The notes: a model not told the origin generated them from the sequence alone. Shown: positions 26,101 to 36,328, counted from the first letter of the stretch. The stretch: 64,000 nucleotides of DNA from Trebouxia sp. TZW2008 (GCA_002118135.1 BDIU01000274.1:42904-106903); one strand, 5' to 3'. Made by a program: numbers and translations.

Positions 26101-29100
26101 AATGTGCGCATTAGCATGCAATTTCTGTGGATGAGCTGTCATGCTTGCACTGCGTCTACTTGAGTGAATCAATCCTGCAATCTTGTACTGAAAGTGGTGA
26201 TAGGGGTAATACCTATCAAGATGCTTGAAACAGATGTGATGCTTTGATCTGTTCGACATACTCTGGGTGTGTCATGCAGCTTCTTGTGGAAATGGGTTTG
26301 TTTGCAACTCCACACAGCTGTGCTCGCTACCAGTGGGCTACAACGAGAACTGTAACACCACAGGTGATGTGTCCTGCCACCAAGTTGCATCAGTCTGCAT
26401 TGTGCTCTCTTTTCGCTGTTATGTAAGCACAAAGCAGGGGATAGAGTTCCACTAGCAAGCATGCAGACGATGCATTGGTTTTGCGCCTGTTTCACGCCAT
26501 CAACACCATTCATGCTGATCACTCCTGCTCCATATGCTAGCATCAAAATTGAGTGCGGTCACAAGCTGTCATGCTCAGCATAAGCCAACAGGTTGCCAGT
26601 TGCATGATATCCCCAGTGCTTACCTTTCCTTGAAGCCTTGCTGAATGATCATTGTTCTTTAGTCCATGGTCCTATAGTCTGAAGCACATGACATCCAGAA
26701 GTATGTTGATAGCCATTCATGAAAGCCTTGTTTTGTTGTAACACCCTAGTGTTTGTGTATATGTTGTGAAGCGCTATATGCTATATCGCTGTCTTCCAAC
26801 ACTGTTGTGTGCTTCTGCTGCAGCTGACTGCAGTTCCAACAATATCTGCTTTGACTACTCAATATACAATGATGAGTATGATGGCGATGACGTTTATTCC
26901 TATGATGACTCCTATTGTGTGTTTCCTGAGCCGCCTGGGAGTGAATGCTACACAGCTGGTGAGCATCCTCACAAGGTTCATGCGCTTTTTATCTGCTCCC
27001 TATTTGAGCAACCTTCATGCATACAGAAAGCTGACAACCACTGCTACACAGCTGATGAGCATCCTCAAATACATGTCACTCTTTTCATCATACACAACTC
27101 AATCTATTTGCCCTTGTCTGCCTCTGTGCGAATGTTGGTGGAGGCATGTCATGCAGATGACCGCATCATCAGCATCAGGTGCTTCTTATCTTGTGAGTGA
27201 GATGTAAAGCGCAAAAGACTTGACATAGAAAGGCGTGGCTCCTTGTCAGTTGTGTATTTAAATTGCACGCCATGTATAGTAGTGAAAGTGAAATGGCATG
27301 CATTCAATGCTCTTCTGCTGGAAGCATGTCACGCAAATAACTGCATCAGCAGCGCTTCAGTCATGAAAAGCAACGCCTCTGTCCATTGTGAAATGCAAGA
27401 TAAAAGTGTTTTCAGAAAGTCAGATAATCTGCGACATATTGTTGACTTGTTGCCTGACTTCTCAAGGCGCTTTTCACCACCAAAAATGTATGTCATGCAG
27501 AGAACTACTGTGCAGGCAACTTGGCATGCACTTTATCACCCTGCCTGTGACTGTCAATGTTCATGACCAAGTTGAAGCATGCAGACAATTGCATAAAATG
27601 TATGTATATACCGTCCACTGCAAGTGAGATTCAGGATTCAATCAGAACATGCATGTCATGCAGAGGACTGTGCGGGCAACTTGGCATGCATCGAGAACTA
27701 CTGTGGGGGCCCTGAAGACTCTCCAAGCCCTGAGGAATACAGCCCTGAAGAGTTTCCAAGCCCTGAAGAGTTTTCCAGCCCAGAAGGGGTGTCCAGCCCA
27801 GAAGAGTCTCCTAGCCCTGTGGAATCGTCCCCTAGCCCTGGAGAGTCTGCCCTCAGCCCTGAGGGATTGTCTCCTGGCCCTAGACAGATTGCCTCCAGCC
27901 CTAAGGGATTTGCCCCTGGCCGTGCAGCAACAGCCCCTAGCCCTGCAGTGTCTGTCAGGCCTGGAAAGGCTGTTGCTCCCATGGTGAGTCATGTTTACAT
28001 TGTCTCATCTGCAATCATATAGCATGTTTTTGCTGCATTCTGCTTCATTTTACATCACTTTGCTTGACACCTGCTGTATCTGTCAGGCCTGGAAAGGCTG
28101 TTACACCCATGGTGAGCCATGTTTTCACAGTCTCATGTGCAATCATATAGCTTGTTTTGACTGCATTTTGCTTCATTTTACATCACTTTGCTTGACTTTG
28201 CTTGAGCCTTCAGTCTTCCTCTTCTGTTCAGCTCACTTTGATGCATTTACGATGTTGTCTTGATGCTCTCACTGGCCTTACGTGAATGATGTCAGCTTGC
28301 AGCTATAGTGAATTGCTACATCTTTGTATGCTTGCTTTGCATTGATCATTGTCAATTTCAAGGTGAAGAATGTCAAAATGCAGTGCGATGGCACATGTGA
28401 ACACGCCTTCAACAGATTCCACACATCCAGTCCAAGTCATGTCAGTATACAACGACTCTATGCAAAAAATACTACTTTTAGTATTACATTAACTTCTGTT
28501 TGTAGGGACACTCGACGTAAGGACATTTTCTGTGTAAGGACAACACAATTGGTGATCAATCACTGCATTCTGACTGCAGTCGCCCCTCTGAGTAAGGACA
28601 ATTCAATACAAGGACAATTTCCTTGTGAACATAAATACACTCGTTTACAAAGAGAAGTCACTGTATTTGCAGGTTGGCTTGCCTGTGCCAAGGGCAGTTG
28701 CCCCAGCACCTTCATGTTGCAAGCAGCGCCCTGAGAAATGAACAAATGATGAAGAAGGTGGCAAACTAATGGTACTGCATGATGTGCAGATTGGAATGCC
28801 TATGCCTGGAAAGGCAGTTGCGCCTGCACCTTCCATGTTGCAAGCAGCACCTGCCCCAGAAGCAGAGCCTGTTGTTGGCATGCCAGAGTCAAACCCTAGC
28901 CCGCTAGGGAATGACTCGGTGCCCATAGTCAGAGCGACACAGACCCTCATTGCCTACAGTGTAGCCAATTTTACAGCACCTGTGCAGAGACAGGTGACTA
29001 TCCAAATTGAGGCTCACCTCAGCTCATTTATAGCATCTGTCATGTTCAAGCAGCTTACAACAGCATCAAGCTTCTAGACTTGGCTGCTTTGTGTTGCATG

Positions 29101-32100
29101 TGAAGAGCTCAAGTTAGACAAAGCATGTCGCATGGACTTCCCACACATATCAGGCCAGATCACTGCTAGCTGCCTGATGCTACACGCATGCAAAGGATCT
29201 CCAATTCTCCTGACATAGTCCCTTTTAGTTGCTGATAATGCTTAGTGCTACATGCTGGCAAAAGCACTTTATGCTTTAGATCCTGCCGCAGTGCTGACTG
29301 CTTGTATTGCCCACTGCCTCCAAGAACTTTCACATTGCAGCACACAATGACTGCTCTGAATGCTTTCACTGGCTCTTGCTAGGCATTTGCACAGCCCTTT
29401 ACAAGCAGCAAAAGTTTGGCGGCAATCAGAGTAACAGTGCTAAGCAATCTGCCAGGTGCTTCATTCATTTCATTTCATTTCACATGCATTCTAGGCAGGC
29501 TCAGCAGGCCCAACTAGGTACGTACAGGTGCAATCAACTGTCTCCAACCAGTTCTGTCTTGTGCTAACCTGAACCGTTTAAACTGACAGTGGAGGGTGGA
29601 CAGACTGCTGTACACGGTGGACTGCCAAGTGTCCCTGGGTCTACCCTTTGCATTTGTGCCTGAGAGCTGTCCAAACATACACTGAAAAGGCAGTCTGTCC
29701 TGTGACATGCGTGCCGTGTGACCCAGCCACCTAAGTCTCCTGCGGGTGACCACTTGATCAAGACTAGGCAGCTTGCAGAGGGACCTGATGCTGTCATTGG
29801 TTTGATTGTCACGCCAGCTAAACCCACACAAGGATCTCAGGCAGTTCATCTGGAAGACTTCAAGGCGATTTATGTGGCCCTTCAAAGCTGGCCACGTCTC
29901 ACAGCCATACAACAGCACAGACAGCACAACGCCCTTGAAAATCAGCACCCTCCTGGCAAGTGTCAAATACTTGCAGGACCACACATGAGCTCTCAAACCA
30001 AACAAAACCAAACAAAAGCCAGGTGCTTGCACAGCTTTTTGCAACCAGCAAAAGTGACACTCTGCCAACGCATGTGTGGTGCTGCAGTTTGTGACCGCTT
30101 TGACCAGCAACATCCAAGCCTTGACCAACAGCTCAGTTATGGTTGTGGTTTCTGGAATCACAGCAGGCGCCAATGCATCTGTTACAGTGCTGACAAGCGT
30201 GACATTCAGCAGTGGTCAAAGGAACAGTGCTCAGCAGTACGTGGGTGTGCTGACTGGAAGCAACCCTGCAGCTGTCTTTGGGCCAGCGTTTGCAGCTGTC
30301 TCAGTTGACAGCGCCAGTGTGAGGATTGACTACGTGACGTCAGCAGGTGAGCACTGGCCTTTGGGCAAAGATCTCTCGGCAAAACCTGTTTGGCAAAAGC
30401 CGCTTGGCATCACACACCAAACTGGGTTGCTGGTGAAGAACACGACCGTTATGCGTGTGGCATTTGCCTTATGTTTGCAAATCAGGCCGGCATCTGTAGA
30501 GAGGTACCTATCGAGGACGCCTAATACCACCAAACCAACAAGAGTGGTGGTGTGCGCAACACCCCAATTGTGCTTGTGTGAAGCCCGAGTAGCGCTTTGG
30601 TGTATTGCATGCCTATTTTTGTACCAGAATGCAGAAGATGTCAAACAGGACTAATGCATATTGGCTACTTGTGTGCGCTGAAAGTGCTGAAATTGTTGAG
30701 CGACACACGCATGTCACATTGTGTGATGATCAGCAGCCGTTCAAACTTTGTCCAGTTGTGATATTGTTGTAAGAACTATCTTGGCATTTGTCTGTCTGTA
30801 GGTGCTGGTGATGACAGTGCAGTGACTGCCACCAGTGCAATATGGTCTACAGCAAGTATACAGAAGGCTGAAGGGTATAAATATATATAGGGTGTAGTTT
30901 GTACTGCAATCTCACCAGCTGCTGCAGGCCTCACTGCCTCATTTGTTTGCTCAGCCACGACATTGCATTCACACAATTTTTGCTGCCTGTTCTCAGGGTC
31001 TGGTGATATCAGTGCAGTGCCTGAGATGAGTGCAGTTTCACCCACAGCAAGTGAGGAGCCACCAAGTGAGGAGCCTCAAGCCCTGGTAAGCTGTTCTAAG
31101 AAGATGTTTGTAGTAAGCCATGTCAAAACCCCCTGCTCAGACAATTCTGCTTTGTCTTCTCTGCTCAGCAAGCTCACTTTAGCAAGCTCTGCTGGTGAAC
31201 CCTGTTCAGTCAGCTTTGCTTAATAACTCTGCTCAGTAATCTCTGCTTTGAAAGCTTGATTTTGTCAGCCCTGCTGAATGTAATATGCATGGATCAGACA
31301 TCGTTTCTGTGTGCCTTCTGCAGATACTGGCGCCAGTGAGCTCAGCTGCATTTGTGCCAGCAGTGGAGGCCAGCCAGACGCTGATATACTACACTACACT
31401 CACCTTCAATGCAACTGTGCGGCAGCAGGTAGGGCTCAGACAAAATTCCCTAGTCAGCATGAAGCATGCATGACATCATCACCATCATCACCATCATCAG
31501 CAGCAGCAGCAACAGCATCAGCATCAGCATCATTTGCATGGTTTCTGGCGAGGTTTTGTGAACCTGCCAGGTGCATGCACACGCAACTATCTGCATCCAC
31601 GCGATTCTGTCCAAACTGCTAGCGGGCAAACATGCATCAGCTCTGTTCATAAGCTGATACTGCTGACGCCATGACCTTCCTGTTTTGTACAGCTGACAAT
31701 TTATCCTTGCTGTGCAGTTTGCTGATGCTGTCATCAGCAACATAGAGAGGCTGACAGGCAGCCCGGTGTGGTTTGAGTATGTTTCAGTCACGCCTGGGTC
31801 AGTGGTGGTAGTCAACAAGGTGTTGTTCCTGGATGGCAGCAAATCGAGCGCATCCACTTACCAATACGCCTTGGTCAATGGCAACATAGGCGCCATATAT
31901 GGAGACAGCTTCTCTACTGTGATAGTGGACATCAGCTCTGTCCAAGTTGTTGAGGCCAGCAACCCAAGTAAGTTGTTTTGGCACTGAGTCATCCAATGTG
32001 TTGCCTTTTGTGTACGGCAGCAATTTAAGTGCATTCAGCTATCCGTCAGCATTAACCGTTAACTATCTGACCGCCATACATGGAGACAGCTTCTCTACAG

Positions 32101-34655
32101 CTATAATGGACATCAGCTCTGTAAAAGTGATTGACGTCAGCAATTCAAGTCAAGCCCTTAGCTGCTAAATCACACCTTTTGCATTTGGTGTCTGGCAGCA
32201 AAGCAAGCGCATAATACTACCAGTCCATCTTCATCCATGGCAATGTAGCTTGCATATATGGGAACAACTTCTCTTTTGTGGTTCTGGACATCAGCTGTGC
32301 ACACAGTGTGAGGTCATCAACCCAACTCAGTTATGAAGTCGCTAAGGCATTCCATCCATGGACCTCCATCAGCACTTTTGATCAGATATGTGTTCTGTGC
32401 AGCTGTGGACAATGAAGGGCAAGCAGCGTCTGTGAACAGCCCTGCAGCCCCCAGCGCTGCCCCAAGCCCTGCCCCAGAGACCCCTGTGCCAACCCCAACA
32501 CCCACCCCACCTCCCCAGACACCCTCCCCTGAGTTGCCTTCACCGGAGCAGGAGTTCCCATCCCCTCCCCCTCCCCCACCCCCTCCCCCACCTTTGGTAA
32601 AAATTCACTGTGCCAACTCTACATGCGCATGGCGTAAAGTTTTGGGCATGAGATGTTTGCAGACATGAAAGCAATGCCAAAGTCGTGAGGTCTGCATCAA
32701 TCTACAGATCCTTGTACACGCAAGCAACCCTTTGTTCTAGATGCTGCTGTGCATTGCAATTCTCTGCCTGCACACGCATATGTATGCAATCACTGCCTAG
32801 GAGTCTGCTTGACATTTGTGCCCCTGCTTTCTTGTGCATCACAGACAAGGGTCATGGCAGTGCTCAACATCCGTTGTGCAATCTGTGAACATTGGAGTGT
32901 CTGCAAAACACTGGAGGATCAACCTGTATTTCAGCCTGCTGATGCTTGCATTCTGTCAATGTTGCTCAGCATTGACAGCTGCACCTATTGTGCCAGCCGT
33001 GACTGCAAGACCCTCACATGAGCATGGTATTGCATGTGTGCTGTGACTGATGTCATTTGTGTGGTGTGAAGGTGTTGGCAAAGGTGACAGCTGCGCCTGT
33101 TGTGCCGGCAGTGACTGCAAGTCAGACCCTCACGTCCTATTCAGTGGACACATTCACTCCAGATGTCCAACAGCAGGTATATGCCAATCAGTGACAGCTG
33201 TGCCATTGCCGATTTTGAACAACTCTGTTGACATGCTCTTGCCAGTTCTGAATGAGCTGCTTCCAGCAGGCAAAGTCAGGTGGTCAGTGTTGTCCAATGC
33301 CAGTAACAGGGTTTCTGTCAGTAAGCTTATGATCACACAGTTGACCAGGATATCAGTTGGCACTGTGAGCTGGCCATTGGTTGCAAAAGGTTGTTGCTGT
33401 TGACATGTTGCTCTTGGGCGAGCAACTGCTTTGTGTGCATTGAGAAGCTGTCAGGCACTCCAGTGCAAGTCAGCATCACTTATGGACCACTCGAAACTGG
33501 CACACAAGTGGCCTTCCTAGGTGGAGAAACCTCAGGTGCCTGTTTTACCAATAGCGTTTGATTGCTGACTGTTGCAACTGCTGCTTTCTTTGCATTTCGT
33601 GTCAACAATGACCACCAACACTGAGAAGCTGTCAGGCAGTCCAGTGCAAGTCAGCATCACCAGTGAATCTCCTGGCTCAGTCAAAATCGGTACTCAAATG
33701 GCTTTCCTAAGCGGGAGTACCTCAAGTGCAATCCTCTTATCAAAAGTTTTGATCACTGACTATTGCAATTAATACTTTCCATGCAGGTCGTCTTGCAGTT
33801 TGTCTCGATGATGACGACCAACATAGAGAAGTTGTCAGGCGGTCCAGTGCAAGACAGCATCACAACTGTGTCGCCTAGTTCTTGACAATGATGTTTTATA
33901 TGCAGTTTGTGTCGACAATGACCACCAACATTGAGAAGCTCTCAGGCAGCCCAGTGCAAGTCAGCATCACCAGTGTGGCACCTGGCTCAGTCAAAATCGG
34001 CACGCAAGTGGCTTTCCTGAGTGGCGACACTTCAAGTGCCTCCTCTTACCAGTCTGCTTTGACCAGCGGCAACACCACTAGCATCTTTGGAACCAGCTTT
34101 GGAGGTGTCGCCGTGGACACACAGTCTGTCAAGACCGCTACAGTCACAAACCCAAGTAAGACTGAATGACTTGCTTTGCCTGAGTATCAGCATCCGCAAT
34201 GTCAGTGCAGCATGTGCCTCAGTCATGACTGCATTGACCAGTGGCAACAATGTTAGCATCTGTGATATCAGCTTTGGAGGCGTTGCTGTTGACACACAAT
34301 CTGTCAAGACTGCAACAGTCATAAATCCAAATAAGGCTGAGACTGTTTGATGTGTCTGCATCTTTGAGCATGTTTTTTGCTGAAGGCTAAAGTGCTTGCT
34401 TTGATTGTGTGTCTGAGCACTCAATCTGCAGCATGTGGAGCAGTCATGCAAGCTGTCAAACTGCAGAATGTGGGCATTATGGAACGTTCTGTTCTACAAA
34501 TGCATTAGCTGCATGCTGTGTCATTCAAAGACGTCTTCAAGAACTTTGCAATATCGATTGCAGGTCCCAGCAGTGCAGGAGCAGTGGTCAGTCTGAGTGT
34601 CAGAGCCACTATTGCTGCTGTTGTTGTTGCATTGCTCTTGACAGCAAAAGCCTGA
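7625..34655 (+). CDS. Giant modular surface protein: signal peptide, Pro-rich stalk, 37 Cys-rich modules, three tandem domains, GPI-type tail
   Basis: I joined 50 exons into one frame of 1845 codons plus stop. Exons 1-4: 7625-7663, 7818-7848, 7960-8118, 8300-8401. Exons 4-40 each encode one Cys module; exon 41 (27664-27983) opens with a half module and runs into Pro-rich sequence. Exons 42-49 form three two-exon domains with linkers and exon 50 (34564-34655) is an anchor signal. Every module exon starts and ends in phase 1, so whole exons can be gained or lost without a frameshift. Typical module: DDC-x5-C-x5-C-x9-C, 28 residues, 84 nt (15 exons); a 78-nt variant occurs 7 times. The module looks somewhat like Dickkopf-N-type four-Cys repeats, but I could not test that. 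Likely a secreted, wall- or membrane-anchored glycoprotein; the ligand is unknown. Joins are individually checkable; a few exons could be skipped in real transcripts. Confidence 0.85.
8624..10087 (+). other. Cys-module block 1 (exons 5-9)
   Basis: Exons 8624-8734 (DDCTGVLNTD..), 8952-9065 (ADCYPGLVCTYNG..), 9592-9669 (AVCEPEAICQNSVC..), 9791-9874 (ADCGSGQVCNSAKVC..) and 9989-10087 (DDCEFNCDCGTSGVC..). A damaged sixth exon lies between the second and third, near 9265. The same series recurs in the same order at 10418-12155, so an ordered group of six exons was duplicated as a unit. Confidence 0.85.
10418..12155 (+). other. Cys-module block 2 (exons 10-14), duplicate of block 1
   Basis: Exons 10418-10525 (DDCTRQLSTTSD..), 10712-10834 (ADCDAGLVCTYEA..), 11234-11311 (AVCGPEDVCKGNVC..), 11670-11753 (ADCGSNQICNSAKEC..) and 11988-12155 (DDCEFNAECGTTRNC..). 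Third and fourth exons have exactly the lengths of their block 1 partners (78 and 84 nt). The last exon is 69 nt longer than its partner because of an internal extra segment, CQNVQDCGPNSCQYISTCAS and following. A damaged exon again lies in slot three, near 11014. Confidence 0.85.
15309..15560. repeat. Minisatellite, about 43 bp, six copies
   Basis: Units share CTTTGGCTGCAGCTGTTTGC or close variants followed by a variable 20-bp piece. The array sits in the intron before exon 21. Each unit contains a CTGCAG, the acceptor-type sequence used throughout this gene. Confidence 0.75.
15635..15900 (+). repeat. Two orphan 5' ends of exon 21 in tandem before the real exon
   Basis: GCAGATGACTGC, the start of exon 21 with its acceptor, occurs at 15644, 15772 and 15899 (spacing 128 and 127 bp). 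The preceding GTCACA..GAA(G/A)TCA..AAG context is repeated too. Only the third continues as a full module with donor; the first two soon lose the reading frame. Confidence 0.8.
17891..17956 (+). repeat. Palindromic dispersed repeat, copy 2
   Basis: Reads AGTCATTGCCACTGTGTGGC.. then ..CAGCCATATTGACTGGCTCA.., about 80% like the copies at 4481-4548 and 39221-39284 and in the plus orientation. It lies in the intron just before exon 25 of the giant gene. Confidence 0.65.
19731..20283 (+). repeat. 82-bp tandem array grown from the 3' end of exon 29
   Basis: The last 30 nt of exon 29 (from GTCAGCTCTACACAACGTGC), its donor and about 50 bp of intron are repeated at 19731, 19813, 19895, 19977, 20059, 20140 and 20222. 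Several copies keep a usable AACAG|GTA donor. Only the first is preceded by the rest of the exon. Confidence 0.9.
23865..24204 (+). repeat. Tandem copies of the exon 36 start
   Basis: A GTGAGTGTCAGAGGGA or GTGACTGTCAGAGGGATCTG element occurs at 23872, 23967, 24086 and in the real exon at 24204. The last two share a 118-bp unit containing CCACTGAAACTCAATGCT. The 24086 copy has a correct acceptor and starts GDCQRDLVCNS but reaches a stop seven codons before a module would end. Confidence 0.8.
25234..25806 (+). repeat. Five-copy array of exon 38 starts; only the last is a full exon
   Basis: Copies begin at 25234, 25358, 25482, 25605 and 25729, spaced 123-124 bp. The first, second and fourth read ADC.(R/C)QSRxSS.. 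and all run into SS-stop without a donor. The third has lost a base after ADV and is frameshifted. The fourth has its acceptor changed from CAG to CGG. Only 25729-25806 has acceptor, four Cys and donor. Confidence 0.9.
27130..27663 (+). repeat. Decayed starts of exon 41
   Basis: GCATGTCATGCAG-like acceptors followed by exon-like starts occur near 27147, 27327 and 27497 before the real exon at 27664. The third reads ENYCAGNLACTLSPC then stop, nearly the real EDCAGNLACIENYC. Confidence 0.7.
27664..28993 (+). other. Half module plus Pro-rich segment (exons 41-42)
   Basis: Exon 41 (27664-27983) starts as a Cys module, EDCAGNLACIENYCGG, then turns into acidic and Ser-Pro repeats such as SPEEYSPEEFPSPEEF, ending PGKAVAPM in phase 0. 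Exon 42 (28790-28993) continues in phase 0 with GMPMPGKAVAPAPSML and the first half of tandem domain 1. A 125-bp tandem copy of the exon 41 end lies at 28085-28200 and a stop-containing copy of the exon 42 start at 28672-28740. Confidence 0.8.
29451..30028 (-). mobile_element. 5'-truncated LINE with target-site duplication
   Basis: On the minus strand 29514 to about 30010 encodes the C-terminal end of a non-LTR retrotransposon reverse transcriptase: KGVVLSVLLYGCETW, RLRWLGHTARMSQDRLPFQC, KGRPRDTWQSTVYSSL, FKRFRLAQDRTGWRQLIAP, then a stop. A short 3' UTR ends in an ATGAAATGAAATGAATGA tail. The 11-bp sequence GCCAGGTGCTT flanks the element at 29451-29461 and 30018-30028, a target-site duplication. 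It sits in the intron between exons 42 and 43 of the giant gene. With intact frame and TSD it is a fairly recent, dead-on-arrival insertion. Confidence 0.92.
31476..31540. repeat. Trinucleotide microsatellite
   Basis: Runs of CATCAC/CATCAT, then CAGCAG, then CATCAG, in the intron between the two exons of tandem domain 2. Confidence 0.9.
31995..32320 (+). repeat. Two decayed 3' copies of exon 46
   Basis: Both stretches (about 32018-32155 and 32196-32320) resemble the second half of exon 46: GGAGACAGCTTCTCTACAG and GGACATCAGCTCTGT recur. Neither has an acceptor in place, and both contain frame damage. Confidence 0.8.
33440..34340 (+). repeat. Partial copies around exon 49
   Basis: Three copies of the 5' part of exon 49 lie upstream (33440-33535, 33595-33755, 33790-33890), each with GAGAAG(C/T)TGTCAGGC and GTGCAAG(T/A)CAGCATC; the third soon hits a stop. 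One copy of the 3' part lies downstream (34200-34340), with its donor changed from AAGTAAGA to AAATAAGG. Confidence 0.85.
34564..34655 (+). other. GPI-anchor-type C-terminal signal (exon 50)
   Basis: The last 30 residues read SPSSAGAVVSLSVRATIAAV then VVALLLTAKA and a TGA stop: small residues (SSAG) suitable as an omega site, a short spacer, and a hydrophobic stretch running almost to the end. This is the known layout of GPI-attachment signals; a single transmembrane helix with a three-residue cytosolic tail is the alternative. Confidence 0.75.
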
Positions 34656-34881
34656 GACACCAGCAGGACCAAACGCTGATTGTGTCTTGCACTTTTGACT
34701 TTGACTAGAGATCTCCTTTGATCAAGCAGATTTTGTGCACTACTACAGATTTTGTGCACTACGACTGAAAATGTCCTTGCCTGTACAGAGATGTTTTTGC
34801 AGAAACAGCAGAACGTTTTGACAAATTCATTGCCCTGTGTGCGATGTGTCTGGAATGTTTTGATGGAGTTGCCAATGTAGC

Positions 34882-34886
34882 TGTAA
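34882..34886 (+). terminator. TGTAA poly(A)-type signal of the giant gene
   Basis: TGTAA, the usual green-algal polyadenylation signal, lies 227 nt after the stop codon. It is the first one downstream of the gene. Confidence 0.5.
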
Positions 34887-35495
34887 CGTCACATGGTCTC
34901 ACTATGCTACATTGATTACAGCACCATATGATGTTCCAAATATCAAACGCCAGCCAATGCAGTTCTGTGTTCCTCACCCATGCAGAGACAATTCAAGAAC
35001 AACGCTGCGTCGGTTGACTTGGCCTTTTCAAGCGTGCTGTTTTGCTGAAAGGTGCTCAGCGTGTCATTGATTGGCAGACCTGATCCGCAATGACTAGGCA
35101 TGCAGGGGCATGAAAAGCAATGCCGACCAGTGCAATTGCTGTGTCCTGACCCATGTAAAAGTGCAAAGAAATCTGGTGCATCAATTGACAACATCAAGCA
35201 TTGCCGTTCTGCTGAAGGCTGTTCGGCTTTATCGGCTGACTTGATCGGCAGCGAGTCGGCGTGAAGGAGCGTGAAAGGCGCCGACCCCACCGGAAGCCTG
35301 ATCGGAAGCCAATCAGGAAGGGGAACGGCCGCCGCTTCAGCTCCCAGCAACGATATTGCTCATGTTTGCCATCTCCGGCTCCGTGCAGAGACCACACCTG
35401 TTCAAGCTCAAGTTGTGTGTCCACCAATGCTGAGAAGTCAGTCCATCTTGCTGTAGCCCTCGTCCATACCTTTTCCGCTCAAGAAAGTCGTAGGG
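34887..35495. other. Intergenic stretch before the S40-like gene
   Basis: About 600 bp without a supportable gene. It should contain the promoter and 5' leader of the S40-like gene. A short GC-rich open stretch at 35261-35460 is probably leader sequence; it has no exon partner that I can find. Confidence 0.4.
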
Positions 35496-36328
35496 ATGTC
35501 TGTTAGTGATCTCGCTCTTAGCAGTCCATCCTCAGCCGAATGGAAAGAGTCCGACCTGTACGAACCTGCAGTCTCTCAGTCCGTATCTAAGGCACTATTA
35601 GCCCAGTCAATGCAGTCGCCAAGTGCCGGTCGCAGCCGAAGGGCTAGCTTAGATATGGTCAAGCTTGAAGTCAAAGCACCAACATCTCGACGTTCAGGCT
35701 TGTTAGCGGCGCAACTCAGAAGGTAGGTCAACCACCGACTATGCCTGCTCGAGTCATTGTGCTATGCAAGCTGATTTAGCAAGTGAAGTATGCACTTGCA
35801 GCAGTCCGACAGAGTCGACTCTGTCCCCAAGCCCCGACGTTGCTTCAAGCAGCAAGCGCAAGAGCAAACCTGAGAAAGCAAGCTTGCTAGCGACCGTCGA
35901 CGAGTCATCTCCAGCCTCTTTGGAATCTGCTAGCTCGACAGTGCAGCTGCCAACATCCACAAGTCCACCATCAGGCCTGAGTTCTCCTTTGGCAGTGCCC
36001 AGCAAGCGGCAACATACAAGCAACTGGGCTGCTGCTGGCGATGACGACTTTGTGCCTCCACACATACTGGCTGCTCAGACCTTGCCATCCAACTTCATTT
36101 ATGCAGATGATGCGCGCCCTGTACGTGACAAAGTTGTTTTCGTCATGCTCGTGTCAACACACTGATGTCTTGCAGCTTGCTCAAGAAGCGTATATGCTGC
36201 AGGGCTCTGTTATGGATGGTGTTGGCCGCAAATTGAAAGGCAGTGATGCTGCTCGCTTTCGGCAGGCTGTCATGAGACAGACAGGTTTTCTTGAACCTCA
36301 GAGCTTGAGTCGTCCTGCAGCAGGATAA
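35496..36328 (+). CDS. S40-like protein (senescence regulator family, DUF584)
   Basis: Three exons, 35496-35722, 35802-36120 and 36176-36328 (TAA), join in phases 2 and 0 to 232 residues. The C-terminal third carries the family core: DDFVPPHILAAQ, then SVMDGVGRKLKGSDAARFRQ and AVMRQTGFLEP, the pattern known from plant S40 proteins (PPH..., GR.LKGRD..R..V...TGF). The N-terminal two thirds are Ser-rich and low-complexity with basic patches (RSRRAS, KRKSKPEK). Plant S40 proteins are small nuclear proteins linked to senescence and stress; a role in the alga is inferred only. In this copy the usual RD of LKGRD reads SD. Confidence 0.85.

Larger units (their letters stand above)
19677..26958 (+). 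other. Cys modules, exons 29-40
   Basis: Exons at 19677-19760, 20620-20748, 21421-21504, 21984-22067, 22527-22607, 22993-23076, 23438-23527, 24204-24287, 24838-24921, 25729-25806, 26280-26363 and 26824-26958. Exon 30 (129 nt) has a long insert between the second and third Cys and uses a GC donor at 20749. Exon 40 (135 nt) carries an acidic, Tyr-rich insert, NDEYDGDDVYSYDD. Almost every exon here is flanked by partial copies of itself. Confidence 0.82.
28790..34155 (+). other. Three tandem copies of an unrecognised two-exon domain (exons 42-49)
   Basis: Domain 1: 28790-28993 plus 30088-30346. Domain 2: 31324-31428 plus 31718-31967. Domain 3: 33084-33176 plus 33906-34155. In each, the first exon ends with ..QTLxxYSV..F....QQ/RQ in phase 0 and the second begins F(V/A)..(V/M)..NIExLTGSPV and ends ..SVDxxSVx...NPS in phase 1; the second exons of domains 2 and 3 are both exactly 250 nt. 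Linkers are exon 44 (30997-31085, acidic/Pro) and exon 47 (32403-32596, PTPTPTPPP to ten consecutive Pro). About 110 residues per domain, beta-rich in appearance; a SEA-like fold is one possibility I cannot test. Confidence 0.8.

Noticed and set aside
27642..27992. Long open frames in all directions over the SP-rich exon 41
   Set aside because: Shadow frames of a GC-rich coding repeat; only the plus frame continuing the Cys module has acceptor, donor and phase agreement.
29514..30173. A 219-codon minus-strand frame as a host gene
   Set aside because: It is the reverse-transcriptase end of a truncated LINE flanked by a target-site duplication; the upstream part of the frame is flanking intron.
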